Assembly: GCA_023333565.1 (NCBI GenBank)
Contig: JAJKFH010001359.1
Location: forward strand, 310,001-374,000
Length of the DNA: 64,000 nt
Direction of reading: 5' to 3'
From: Puffinus mauretanicus
Lineage: Eukaryota; Chordata; Aves; Procellariiformes; Procellariidae
Below are positions 36,534 to 49,432 of the stretch, piece by piece (within the stretch, counting starts at the first letter, position 1; each line of letters begins with the position of its first letter). Under the pieces are notes generated by a model. The model worked only from the letters and a program-made list of their open reading frames with translations. It was not told the DNA's origin and made no database searches. The position numbers and the translations under genes were made by a program.

Positions 36534-36539
36534 ATTAAA
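36534..36539 (+). terminator. LTR poly(A) signal ATTAAA
   Basis: ATTAAA, the common variant hexamer, lies about 160 bases after the TATA box and is followed by T-rich sequence. It could end transcripts that enter the LTR. Confidence 0.5.
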
Positions 36540-37689
36540 CTGTTTTTATCTCAACCCAGGAGCTTTCCTACTTGTGCCCTCCCGATTCTCTCCCCCATCC
36601 CACCGCGGGGGGGGGGGGTGATCGAGCGGCTGCGTGGAGTTTATTTTTGCTGGCTGGGGTTAAACCACGACAAGATGTTAATCCAAAGAACACTGTGGTT
36701 ATGTCTGCAGTGCAGGAAAAATTGGTGGAGAGAATGCAGAGACCAGTAGATGAGAGCAGTGCTAGAGTAAGTTGGTCAAGCCTTAGGGAAAGCCACCCAA
36801 AGGAGATGGGAAAAGCATGTAGCAGCCAAACCCCCTTCAATGCAGAGCTGAAATCTCAAATATGTACCTTATTTTTCCGATATCAGAAGAAACAGAGAGA
36901 TTGGGGTTGTGAGAGAGCAAAACCAGGTATGCAGCTTCCTGAAAGTTTGGAGTTTGTGGTAATGACTGAACAATTCTAAGATGATGAGTGACCAAGTTGT
37001 ACACATGAAATTAGTCACAAAGTATGTCGTATCTTAGCTATTATGCCTGTATGACAGCAGGGGGTGGAGCCATTCCATAACTGACTTAGAACCTTGAAAA
37101 CAGTTTAATAATGTAATGGTTTCAAGTTTCAATTAGAAATAGCTCTGGCTTGGGCCTGCTCTAGTAAAATATCTCACAGTTCATCATCGGGACACTTTTT
37201 TTAGTAGAGGAACATATCCTGGTCAATACTAATCTATTCACAGTGTATGGACAAAATTCAGTTAAACTTTTTTTGCTGCTGTTCCTGATTAGAGGTTTTG
37301 CTGAGGTGTTGCAGCAGAAGGCTCAACAGAGCAGAAAATCCCCTGTGCCTTTCAGGTCTTGTATAGGTACTTAATCTTTATTACTTTATCAGGAAATTGC
37401 ATCACTTCCCATGCTGGCTTTTTTAAAGACGAGCAGTGTTAAAAGCTTTAGACACAAAAATATAATGATGTCACCACTGTCTTCGTTTCTAAAACTACAG
37501 AGAGGAGAGACTAATGCAATAAGTCTGTGTCTGACCCACAACAACTTCGACTTTTAAAAGCCTTAAATACTGTTTTGCACAAGATAGCTATATAAATCTT
37601 TGGGCAGAAAAGTGAAGAATAACCTATTCAGACTGAAACTACAGGGAGCATGTTAGGCAGACCGAATATAATTAGCTAAAATGGGATTT

Positions 37690-37862
37690 GGCTAGGACAT
37701 TGGAGTTAATTAAAAAAATATTACAGGGTCTTGAATGACCAGAAGTAGCCAGGATCCTGGCAGATGTCACATCTGAGTGACAGCAGGTCAGTTAGAGCAC
37801 TGATCTCTTACACTGTGTTGGGACACTGCCTCAGAACCAGCTCAGAGGAGGGAGGGCAGTGT
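37690..37862 (+). repeat. Ancient dispersed vertebrate repeat (family not named)
   Basis: The order of words here closely follows a repeat seen across fish and reptile genomes, as I recall it: GGACATTGGAGTTAA, then GGGTCTTGAATGACCA (usually GGATCTTTAATGACCA), CACATCTGAGTGACAGCA, and CTTACACTGTGTTGGGACACTG. The match is eroded and partial. It is a fossil with no coding capacity. Confidence 0.45.
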
Positions 37863-39287
37863 CTTGACTGATGCATGTTGAAGTATGCTGTTTGTGACAT
37901 AAGAAGTAGTTTTTGGACTAATGTGAGAGTGATGGTTTTTTTGTATGCTTATTCGGTACCAGGCAGTTACTGAATGACAAAATTAAAAAGGGTGTTTCCA
38001 GTGGATGAGATGTATAACTGAAAATAAGAATACCTTAGTTTTTCTTTATTGCTAAGCCTTGGGGAAAAAAGTAATCAAACTTGGGGATTCACTTTGCCTG
38101 TCCATAAAGTAGGATAACAGCACTTTCTTATAAAGACAATCTGAAGCTTAATTACTTGCAAGGTGGTGTGAAATTTTGGAAGAAATTGTTCTAAGATGCT
38201 GAGTAAAACAGTACTCTTCAAACTTTAATGTCTTACAGTCATGAGCTGTGAAGTGGTAGTCTTCTCAGGGAACTAAAGCACACCTATTGGGAAACTGCTG
38301 ATGTGTTTATTTCAATTTCTGGAAGTATTTGATGAGGGACCTACTGATAAATAGAGAAAAAAGTAAAGTCCAGATCTCTGGTATGTAATTTTTGCTGACC
38401 ACAAAGTTAGAGATAAGCTTAGAATCCATGCGTCCATCTGCCCTATATATTTTTAAACGAACATCTCACAGCTAGAGTTAATTTCAGAAATAGGATTTTT
38501 TTTCTCATTTTCCTTCTCCTTATTGAAATGTGACTTCTTGAGTTTCTGAGAATGCAGGGGTCTAAAATTTGGTAAGTAATACAAAAGATCTAGAATGATC
38601 CTATTATTTTTATTCTTCTCCCAAAATTTCATTCCAGATGAGTGAAGTGAAAAACTAAACAACTATAATTACATTTGTTCTGTAACACAAATCTTGTGCA
38701 ATCCCTTTATCATATTATAAATTATAAAATCAAGGCCACACTTTATCAAAGATCTTTTTACATTATTTCTGCATACGGTTGGGGCATGGCTCTGCTTTAG
38801 TGTAGGAATAGGGGCACAAGATTAATGCCTTATTTTGCTTTTCTGAATGTGGATCACAGGCTTTTTCCTGTTTTGTTCAGAGCACTAGCTCAAAGGGATC
38901 TACTCTTCTGCTTCTGTTGATCATCAGCAGAGTCTGTCAAAGCAGCAGAGCATCTTTTATGTTCTATATAATTTCTACAATGCTTTAGTGGGAATGGTTA
39001 AAACAAGGTAAACCATCATGCTTTTTTAGTGAGCTCTTTCGTGTTCAAGCCAAGGAAGAGAATTCCTCTTGTGTTTGATCTGCCTCCTAAAGATAATGGG
39101 TCACACATTCAGCAAAATAACATGTATATTTTACCTCTTTGCAATGCATATCAAATATGTGGTTATGGTTGTGCTATTGTTCTGTCAAAGTGTGCAGCAA
39201 AGTTGATTAATTAAAAGTTAACATTAAAGCAAACTTAAATTTTACCTCTAATGCAGCCTTTCTATTTTCTCTGTTAGCTTCAGGACC

Positions 39288-39308
39288 TAACCACCTGGCA
39301 GGTGGTTA
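39288..39308. repeat. 9-bp inverted repeat
   Basis: TAACCACCT and AGGTGGTTA are exact reverse complements separated by GGC. Small hairpins of this size can occur by chance. Confidence 0.7.
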
Positions 39309-40006
39309 TTTATTGTGGTTTGAAGTTGTTCTCCCCTAAACACTTATAATGATTTCCAAAATAACATTTCATCTTATCTGCTCTGGTAGTTTTCTTTTTT
39401 GTAATGAGTTTCTTGTCAGAATATCTGCAGAAGAGCTCTTCTTCCTCCCACACCAATTCCTGCCACTGTATAAACCCAATTTAATCTGCTCCATGAACAA
39501 TTACTATTAAATGTATTGAGTTGCTTTCAGTAGTTTATTTGCTTATAGTACTGCAAAACTGGTGTTGATCTTTCCTATTTCCTCCTTGGAGAAGCGTGAT
39601 AACTTTTGGCTTACAAAATAAGACATGCTTGACTCCAATTTTTTTTTTTCTTGGAACTATTGTTTTTGTCTTGAACTTTTGTTGTTTGAGTTAATAAATC
39701 AATGAGGGTTATGAGCATATGTCAGATGCTGCATTTGGCCTCAGAAAAAATGTTAGAGAAGCCAAGGTCTTCAGAAAGCACAGAAAGAGAAGAGACAGAG
39801 TATTATGTACTGGGAAACAGAAGTCTCGGGTAGGATTGGCACACTGAGTCTGTTATTGGGTTGATTCAGCAGCTGAGTAGCTTGAAGCAATATGGAAGAA
39901 ATACAAGTTTATCAAACCATTGCTAAAATAGGTCTAGAGAAACAGAGGAGTTGACAATTGGCTAGAGTAACCAGACTGCCAAAAAGTATTTCAAACCAGG
40001 TATATA

Positions 40007-40029
40007 TTTTTTTTTTGGGGGGGGGGGGG
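40007..40029 (+). repeat. T10G13 homopolymer junction
   Basis: Ten T are followed directly by thirteen G. The G-run is long enough to form G-rich secondary structure and is prone to length errors in sequencing. Confidence 0.9.
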
Positions 40030-43000
40030 AACTGAGTGTCTTGAAGACACAAGATACAGGGGAGGTTATTATGCAGTTGCTGGGGGAAGAGAACGGAAAG
40101 GTGAACTGAGACTTTTTGTGCATAAACTTACGTGGGAGACCAAGCCAGCCCTTTGCTCATGTATCAGCCTTGAAATGAATCTCTGTTGACATAAATTCCT
40201 CTCAGTGCAGAATCTGAGAAAATAAAATTTCATATCTCTTTTCACTTAAAATCCCTGCAAAAACATTGTGAGTCAGAAAAGGAACATTCTTAAAGAATGT
40301 TAAGAATTCTTAAAAATGCTTCTTGAACCTTCTACACCACCTGGAAGATAGCTTGGAAATGTCCAGGTAGAAGGGTAAGTCCAGAATAATGTGTACATAG
40401 AAAGAAAACCATGTCAAAACAAAGCAATACATTACATTCTCAATCTGTACCTACCTATTCACCTCATGGTAACAACTAACCATGGACAGACTGAGACAGA
40501 ACTTCAATGATAGAAGCCAGAATAATACCCATATGAGTATTATTAAAGTTGTTTTCCATGGGACTGGATGCTGCTTGGGTACTAGGCAGTTGAGGTGAGA
40601 CAAAAGAATCTGTGCCTAAAAGACCTCACACATTTCCCATGCCCATCAGGAGGCACTAGAACCAGATACTGAATTACCAGTGGCAATTTTGAGAGTATTT
40701 TAAAATCATTAAAAGATTGAGGATTTTTTTTGAATGTAGATGAGGTCAAGAGGCTTTGCACTGAACCTTTATAGATCTATATGAAAAAGAAACTGTTTCC
40801 CAAGATTTTAGTATTCTGTCCCTAGATGCAAAACAGCAATATGAGATATTTTGAGATGACACCTATCATTTGATTTTGATAAATTTCATGTAGTAAGTGC
40901 TCTGAAGTAGAGAGAAGTATAGTAATAAAGGACTGTTGATGGAAAATACAAGCAGCAGTGAGAGGAACTGAACTGAACTGAGGTTGAACTGAAATTGGAA
41001 AGCAAGCTAGATAAGTCTAACACAATTTAAAGAAATTAAGAGCGTATAGTAAAATTGACAAATGACTGATAGGAGAAACAGGAAAAAAGGATTGGAGGTC
41101 AACACCGGGAGAAGACATGGCACTGTGGAAAGCTGATAATATGGAGTATAATATGCCTGGTGAAGCATGATAGAAGAAAAGGCTTTAGTTCTGTGACTTG
41201 ATTTAGGTGTACACTAAGACAGTGTAATTTGACTAACTGAATCTGAGGAAGGACAATAAAAATAGAGCTGCGTACAAGGGGTGAGAGAGGAGAGGAGTAC
41301 ACAGAAAGCTTATAAAATGCACAAACAGAGTCAAGAGTGGTATAATTCTTGAGGAGGATGTCTTCTGACATCTCAGGGACACCTAATCTCAAAACCAGCC
41401 TGTGTACTGCTGAATCTGTGGATGGAGCACTGAGTATCAGAAGAGCTTGTAAAACCTACACAAGTCAGAAAACTTGAAGGGAAGTTTAAGGCAGCATGGG
41501 ATGGCTGAGTAAGGCTCACAATGGAACTCAACTGAGAGATCATTACAACAGCCGGAGAAGCTTAGAGAAGTCTGCGGAACTTTAGGAGTCCATTTAGGAC
41601 TGCAAGCTACTTGGGTCTCAGGCCTGTAGGGAAGAGGCTTCCTAAGTGAAAAAAGTCCCCTGAGGGTATGTGTTGTTTTCCTTGGCCTCTCCAAAGACTT
41701 GAAGCTATTCTGAGGTGCTTGGCTATGGAGCCGAGTACTGTATCTTGGCAAAAAAATGTGATATTCCTTATACTGGTGTCATGAAAGGCATGTTTTAAAA
41801 ATTCAGGAGTGTGGCACAAATAGAAGCAGGTATCTGGACTGCTTGACTCCATGATCTATTTCAAACATACTTGATGGAGAGGCACGGTATGAAGGTTTTG
41901 AGGTTTTTCCCCTAATAATTTTTGATGCTGTCACCTTATTTCTATAGCTGAGGTTGGCAGCTCATAGGTTTCCATGAAAATACTATAGATTTATGAAAGT
42001 GTCAGAAAAAAATTGGTATAATTCAGTTTTAAAAGGCAATCAATCAAGAGACTCGAATCTATTGGAAACGGGGCTTCATTAGTTCCAGTGCTCAGGAAAC
42101 TGTTTGTTCCCTGAAGCAGTCTACTAAATTTCAAAATATAAAGCATGTTATATTAAAAATGGAAGAAAACAAGGAAGATCATACTGAACTACAATTGGTC
42201 AACTCCCTGAAAAGCCCTTGCCTTTTCATGTGCCAAGTCAAATATAGTCAGAACAAAAAAAGTGCTGTGTGGATGAACTTGAGGTTACCCATGCTGGGTT
42301 AACAGAGACTGAGATATTGCCAACATGACATGGTTGTTTTCCTTCTCAACAACCCCAGCTATTCATGAACCTGAAAGAAAACTCCTAGGCAGGGCTCATT
42401 TTTCAGGCATTCTGCAATTGTCTTTTAACTTTTAGATATTCTATAGAAGTACTCTACAGTGGAAAGAATTTAAAAATGCAGCTTTTGAAGTGCAAAGACA
42501 AAACAATCAATTAAAAATTGTTATGAAGATGAGAGCAATGCTGCCTTTCATGGTATCTTTGTGCAGCACCTAAAACTGAGAGGCTCAGATCTAACTAGTC
42601 TCAGACAAAATAATTTGAATCTATACTTGTTTGTGGCTTAGCAGGTGATGAGGAATCCTGCTGGACATACAATCTGAAAGGAATCCACTGAGGCCTTGGA
42701 ATAAAGATGTGTTTGGAGAAATTGGCTTTGTATTCCATGATAAAAGTGGGTTGTGTGCAACCAGCTCTTCATTCCAGTTCTGATGAATTGATTTGATTTG
42801 ACCTTTTAAGGATGTTAAAGAAAGACTACTGAAGAATTTTGAAGCAAAGGATGTGTTTCAATGTAAATAAAGATTGAAGTCATAGTTATTACGTTTCTAA
42901 GTTGCTGGAAAATACAATAAGCACAAATAAGTGGATGATATACTTTTAGTATCAGGATTTGCTACCTTTAGGGTAATTGCCTTTTAATGGTAAATTGGAG

Positions 43001-45056
43001 AAGAAAAAACCAAATCCATGCATGAGTTCTGCTTTTTTCAGTACCAGCCACTTTGTCTACTCCCAAGCTTTTTCTGCACAGACTGTAAAAGGGAAAAGTC
43101 CTAACTGATTTTAAGTTTTGAAGATTTGAATGTTATAAGACATGTATTTAGTCAAGTTTAAAAACCGTTTTGAAGAAGAACAACAAAAATAAATCTTCAT
43201 GATCATATTTGCTAAGATAACAAATATGCACATACCTGTCTCTTTGAAGCTGAGAAGGCTGTCAATTAATACACAGCAAGGTTGGTTTTGTTCAAAAAAC
43301 CTTTAAGTCAGACTTTTAAGCAAATTCTTATTTTGGAATAGTTATTTTTTCAATTAACTTGCTTCACTTCCAAAAGCTTCTTAAGAATACAGTCTGCTCT
43401 GTCCTGAAAGAGCATCTTCAGTGTCACGCTTCAGTGACAGTTGTTTGCATGTGTGTACTTTGTGGGTCTGTGCCATTTATTTCACATTTTTGTATCTTAT
43501 GGTGCTAATATGTTTCCTACATCCCTAACTTGTCGGTGAGTATCTCCATTCATTTAGGGGTAACCTTCAAGAGCAGGTGTCTGTGAAATGTGATGACCTG
43601 CAGCTGCATGACTCATAGGGAATGCTGGGACCCTGAAAGCCAGCACAGTTTGAAGGAACATATCCCACGCTGTATAACTGTTCTTGCCAGGAAACTCTTT
43701 CTCTAGAGTATATGCTAAGAATACAATCCCATCAGTACAAATGGGAGCAGATCTTCCGCATTCGAAAATGCAAATAAATCCTTTTTATGTAGTTCAGGTA
43801 GCTAATTAACTGTTAACCTAGAGAATACAGAATATCAATATTTATAGAACACAGTGTAAATACTCAAAATAGTGTTCTCATTTCTTCAGCCCCAAGTTTT
43901 CTGAAGGACTTCAGGATTCATCATCTGGAGTTGGAAATATTATTCCTTCTATGGGTTTTTTGCAGCAAGGCTAGCTGTTTTCATGTGTCTTGTCAAAATC
44001 TTCAAACTTTTTCAAAAATGCCTATAGCATGACTTTCCACATGCCAGTTTAAATGGGTGCCTTTTCACTTGCTGCCTATCATTTAAAAAAGCAGGGCAGG
44101 AGAGTACTATATTAAATTCAAGTGTGCGTGCCTAGCAGATTAGCCAAGTTTGCCTCTTACCCTTAAATAGACAATATTGTGAGTTTCTAATAACATTAGA
44201 GACTTTCAAATCAAGCAGCTTGTTCAATTGCTTAAAGTATTCTGACTTATCATGAAATGAATAGGTTAAGAAAGAAATGATTGTTTCTTTTCTTAAATTC
44301 AGCTGTCTCAAAAAAATTACCAATGTAAGGTGCCATAAATGCGGTTCTTGTTAAATCAGCAGCAAGATGCCCACCATTTCTTTGATCTGGTGTGATTTAT
44401 CACATCAAGAGGGGATATATCAAATTAGAAAACTATCAAGGGGTTTAACCATTCCAAAGGGAAGATAGGCAGAGTGAGAATGAGTCACACAGATCATGCC
44501 TTACTTCTGTCTTTTGATAGTTTACACTTCACAAAAAAGTAACAGATTCTAGATAATGTAATTGTCATAGTCTTTATTTTAGAAATTACTATGTAATTGT
44601 GGATGAGTGTTCACCATAATTCTCATTTAGGGGAAGTCCCAGGAATATGATGCTTTTCCTGGTATTAGTGAGAAGGAGCATTCAAATAGATCTTTCACCT
44701 TGAAGAATGCGTTAGGCTGGCCAGAGCAATGTGATAATGATATCCAGTGCAAATAATTGCATCCTTGCCACAACTTTACTATAATAGGCAAAGATGAGGT
44801 GGTTTTTAAACATACTGAATTTTAGGGATTTTTTTTTTGTCACTCCAGTAAATTTGATCTAACTGTGGCTGCTCAAGAATTAGATCAAGAAGAAAATAAA
44901 TATTGTAGAATAAAAGCATGCTCAAAAAAACCAAGAAGTACTCAAAATATATTAAATTTTTAAGTCACACTGAGATTTTGGCCATGGTTTTTCCTACTTT
45001 GAATAGCTAGATGCTTGCATTTGATCTGATTCCAATAGTTTGCTATCATTGTTTTC

Positions 45057-45340
45057 TGATCACAGAATTGTGGAATAATTTATTATGGATGGACTTCTGT
45101 AAGCCTCAACTATGGGTTTACTTCAAATTTACATAAGATTGTTCAAGTCTCTGTCTAACTGAGCTTGAGTTTGACTTGTGAAGAATTTTTCCCTGTATCT
45201 AATTGAAAATTCCCATGCTGCAGCTTATGTCTATTGCCTTTTGGTTTGCTAAACTACTAATGTTTCACTTTACCATGCTTTTATTGAGAATGCTGAAGAT
45301 TTCTCAGCAGTTTTCTCCTTTTCCCATTTGAATGAGGTAT
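45057..45340 (-). mobile_element. Degraded CR1 3' end, antisense
   Basis: The plus strand begins GATCACAGAATTGTGGAAT and continues with blocks resembling the reverse complement of a CR1 3' region: GGACTTCTGTAAGCC, AAGAATTTTTCCCTGTATCTAA, and CATGCTGCAGCTTATG followed by TATTGCCTTTTGG. The section between the first and second blocks is shorter than usual, suggesting an internal deletion, and similarity fades after about 45340. The copy has many substitutions and is much older than the CR1 at 8055-9009. Confidence 0.6.
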
Positions 45341-47040
45341 GCTCTTCCTGGGACTCTTAGGTACACTGAATACCTAGAGGGAACATTCAGTAATTGCTCA
45401 ATAAGTAAGAAAAGACAGAGTTTTATCTGTTTTCTTGCTCATCTAGACTGGACAGTACCTCAGCAATTCTAGATTAACAGTCTTAATTTTGTACTACCAC
45501 TCTTAGAAAAGAAAGAAACAAAGGAATTTTTAAAATGGAAATTTAAATATTAAGTTCTTACTACTTCCATTACTCTGAACTGAGAGATAAGCACTTACTT
45601 TTTAGCTTTGAAAAATCTATTAAATGTGGTATGAGCCTGGGGCAGAAGCTGGTCACTTGTGTTTTGAAGGCCAGTGATAGAAGTGGTGAAAACCAGTAGT
45701 TGCAGTATGTTCTATTGTTAAATAATATTCCTGTCTTTTTTTGTTATTTGTAATAATCAGTTATTGTCTTATCTTGTGTATTTTCTGTTTAATAAATTCC
45801 CTCACTCTTTTTCATACCTCTCCTATTTTATCAAGAGCTATAATTGATAGGTCTATTATTTGTTAGAAGCTCAGCTTAGTCTTTTATCATGACAAAAACC
45901 TCAGCTTGTGCATAATTAAGTGCAAGGCATGGTTCTGAATTTCTTCTCTGGTAGAGACTATTCCTGTTACCGAAGTCTCTGAGGATACACAAGTCTCTTT
46001 TTGTGTGCATTACAAAAGCAGTGACTATTCTGTCTTTATTGACATTTTTGGCAATGCTGTATTGGGTTAATCTACCCTACTTTCTTTTCCTCCCTTCCCT
46101 AATCTTTATTTCTGGAAATTTTATTGATACTATCAAATAAAATTTTGTTGTAGTGAGGAAGAAGGAGATAGTCTACTTTCTTAGACAAAGTGCAAACAGA
46201 ATTTCTGTTCATAATTAGAACCTGAAGGTTTCTTTTCATTCTCTAGAGAATATGGTAGAAATAGAGTTATAGAAAAGGAAAATTATCGTAACAAGCAATT
46301 TTTCTTGTATGTCTCATGCTCAATAACAGTTATATAGATTTAAAATCAGTCATTGGCAATGTCTTCTGTTTTTATAAATCCTGTAGTTTGGAGAATGCTT
46401 TGATCTTTATATTTGTAAAATTTATAGAGATGGCTTTACAAACGTTCTGCTGAATTTAACTTTCTGTAAAAGAGATGCTCTTCATGTGTATTTGTATCAG
46501 TAGTGTTAGGACTGGAGCAGCATTTATGTCCTCTCAAGCAATACTTAACCCTTGTAGGCTACAAACATGAGAGGACATTGTTCTAAGGATGCTTTGACCT
46601 AAATAAGGCAGGAAAGGGCTGGGGACAAAAAGAAGAAAAATGCATCATCTTGCTTTTGGTGATAATCTGAGTCTTGAAGTTTTAAAAGAATACCTGATAA
46701 TAAATAAGTGTGGCTGGGGAAGAAGAAATGTAACACTCTTTTGCAGGAAAGAATTAATCTTTCACAATGAAAGAATAAATACAGCATTTACACTCCACTC
46801 ATTCTCCATTTCAATTTGCTCTTATCTTGTGGTTTTATTTTTTTTTCCCTATGTTTCTTATGAGGTTCTGTTAATGCTTTTTGAGACAGCATGAGATAAG
46901 TAAACTAGTCACAGGTGTTTTGCATGCCATTACTTGGACTATTTAACTGCATAAACAAGTCCTTGAGCCTTTAAAGTCTGCCTATATTCTTCATGTGCGA
47001 CTCCTGACACGTTATAAACTGTTACCTGATTTAAAGTAGC

Positions 47041-47068
47041 CGGGGAGAGGGGGGAGGGAGAGGTGGCA
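47041..47068 (+). repeat. G-rich purine tract, possible G-quadruplex
   Basis: Runs of 4, 6 and 3 G separated by short purine spacers (GGGGAGAGGGGGGAGGG) lie next to GAGAGG. This fits a G-quadruplex-forming pattern, though the fourth run is short. Confidence 0.5.
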
Positions 47069-47554
47069 ACTGAAGTTAAATAAATAAATAAATCAATCTA
47101 TATCTCAGAATATATCATGATGCTGCACAAACCATTTAAGCACTTGTACCATTCAGAGTGCAAATACATGCATTAATGCTTGAAGTTCTAACCAAATAGG
47201 AATGTTTTTATGATCAGGGAGCTAGCTTTTGACTGAACTGACTACAGTGGCTTTGCATAGACTTAAGCTGAAATTCAGGGTGTCTGTGTCACAGTTGCTT
47301 GGCAATGCACTTATAAGTATACTAGAAAGAAAAATATGTGATCTGCTTCACTGACAATATAGTGCATTGTTTAATGTTTATATATAATTGGCTCTTCATG
47401 CTGGAAAATATCATTATAAACACAAGGGAATTATGCCTGTGGTACATTAATATTCACCGGTGATCGAAAGAGCAAAAAGCTGGTGTCACAGCAGATATTC
47501 TTGTATACGTAATCTTTTCAAAAGTTAGACTTACTCTGTCTTTTCCCTTTGCAG

Positions 47555-47631
47555 AGGGCTTGCTGTATTTCAACGTATGTTTATGTGTAAGCTTGGAAGA
47601 TAACATTCAAATCAACTTGGAGTGATAACAG
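47555..47631 (+). ncRNA. Candidate 77-bp non-coding (UTR or lncRNA) exon
   Basis: A strong acceptor (CTCTGTCTTTTCCCTTTGCAG, ending at 47554) precedes 77 bases that end in CAG, followed by the consensus donor GTAAGT at 47632-47637. All three forward frames contain a stop, so it cannot be an internal coding exon. It could be a 5'-UTR exon or part of a long non-coding RNA. No partner exons were identified. The pairing of two near-consensus splice sites at normal exon spacing is the only evidence. Confidence 0.3.
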
Positions 47632-49386
47632 GTAAGTCTAATAATTGACTTACCAATTTAACAAAAATTTTGACTTTTTCACCCAATTCCCTAGGCAGGG
47701 ACAAGGTAGCTTCCGTACTTGTCATTGTCTGTAACAAAACAATGGTAGAAACTTCCTTATTGATACTGAAAACATTTTAAAAACAAGCTTACTGAAAACA
47801 GTCCTGTGATTTTTATTCATCTGGTCCCTTAAAATTTATGTGATTATTATTCTTGAATTTTTCCCTGTTCATTTTAAGGTTCCTTGGCTTGTGAATTAGA
47901 GCTTATAAGAAGCAAGAAAATGGGAACCTTTTTCTCCTGTTAGAATTTTCTGAGACCTCACTTCTCTAGTAATGTTCTATTGTAGACAGAAGGTTCTACT
48001 TTTCCTGGTAGCAAACGAGTTTCAATACTGATATTCTGAAATAAGGTAGTTATTCATGATGTCACACATGCAAAAATATATCCTCCGGGCCCCACAAATT
48101 GCATATAAATGTGACTCTTGAGAATAGAATAAACTTTATATGCTTCTGAAAAAGTTCTCTTCTAGTTTGACTTAGAAACTCAGCCCTGAGGTTATAATTG
48201 CTGGTTTATACTGGTCCACATAAAAATATACAGAAAAAGCAATCCAGTGCTCAAGGGAGTAGATCGATAGATAGATAAAATAGAAGCCTGAGATACTAAG
48301 AAAACTGGAGAGTTAGTAGGAGCTTTCGTTATCTGCTTCTGGTGCTTGCCTTTTTAGAAGATTCTACATGAATCTTTACTGAACTATTCCTGCATCTTTC
48401 GTTTAGGAAGAATTTATGGGAAATTATTTTTGATAATTTTGGATATATATATGAAAATGGTGGTCTTGGGAGGAGTCAAAATCTCAGGAAATAAACACAA
48501 TCTGGGCCTAAAAAGCTCAGATTAATTTATACTTTTACTTTCTTCAGTTGCTTTCAAGATGACTGAAGCTGCAGAGCAATTAATTTTACTTTAATATAAA
48601 TACTAAAATATATTAGTATTATGTATACATATTCATACATTAACTTATATTAACGTACATATCTTGGTCCATATGGATGTATTTTTAGTTGCCCAATAAT
48701 TCTTGGCAGGAAAAAGTTCCTACCAGTAGAGTGCCCCCTGAGCTGTCTGAAGACAAGACAGTAAGATCGGCAGCACTTTGGAGACTGTTCCATCAAAAGA
48801 ACAGTGGCTTAATTAGGTTTGAAAGGTATCTCAAATGTCTAATGTTTTTCAATATTTCTTGCTTTGGCTTTTTCACAGTCCATGATACTGTGACTTTCTT
48901 ATCACCGTGTTGCTTACTAGTATCTCCTTTGATGTGTTTGGTCTGTTGCTTTATACTTTGTGTGAGCAGCATATTAACAGCGACTGTTTTGTAGTAAGCT
49001 TATTTGAAAATGGAAAATGTAGCAGATTGTCCACTTGAAGGTTCTGGGCTACAAAATATGAGATGATCTCATCTGAAAGGAGAATTTGAAAAGTATTTCT
49101 TACTAGCTTTATCCCCCTGCTTGCACTTTCTGATCTGTAGATTATGGTAAAAACAGGTTTTCGGTTGTACCTCCATATCTTATCTTTATCCATAGTACAA
49201 TGGAGTCCTATTTCTTGGGAGTATCCAGACAGTCATAGTTTTACATACATTTTCAAAGACTTACCTTAGATTAGAAAAACTGCCTGGGGGCAAGTACTCC
49301 ATTCCTTTTCCTCATAGCTGGATTGAATCTAGCTATTCTGAACTGTTTCCATGTATTCTTTTTAGTAGTGCCCCTCTGAATATTAC

Positions 49387-49432
49387 TAATGATAGAAATA
49401 TTTCTAATGATAGAAATATAATGATAGAAATA
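49387..49432. repeat. 14-bp repeat, three copies
   Basis: TAATGATAGAAATA occurs at 49387, 49405 and 49419. The last two copies abut and the first is 4 bases away. Confidence 0.9.

Larger units (their letters stand above)
36166..36672 (+). mobile_element. ERVL-like solo LTR, complete, 507 bp
   Basis: The LTR begins TGTCGTGGTTCCGGCTGGG and ends AAACCACGACA, so its outermost 10 bases are perfect inverted repeats. It is flanked by an exact 5-bp target duplication AGATG (36161-36165 and 36673-36677), as made by ERVL-type integrases. U3 holds a CRE-like TGACATCA at 36362-36369 and TATAAAAA at 36377-36384. R/U5 holds ATTAAA at 36534-36539, a T-rich stretch and a G12 run at 36607-36618. It is CpG-rich compared with the rest of the window, which suggests a fairly recent insertion. 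No internal viral region remains. It is the same broad family as the split LTR at 13813-14865. Confidence 0.92.
36678..45056. other. Intergenic or intronic DNA
   Basis: No gene is recognised. An old dispersed repeat at 37690-37862, a small hairpin at 39288-39308 and a T10G13 tract are listed separately. Minus-strand frames near 41.1-41.85 kb (up to 104 codons) have no recognisable motif. Confidence 0.45.

Noticed and set aside
36191..36979. Open frames of 90-135 codons on both strands in and just beyond the 36.2-36.7 kb LTR
   Set aside because: They arise from the GC-rich LTR, cross its boundary into flanking DNA and match no viral or host protein.
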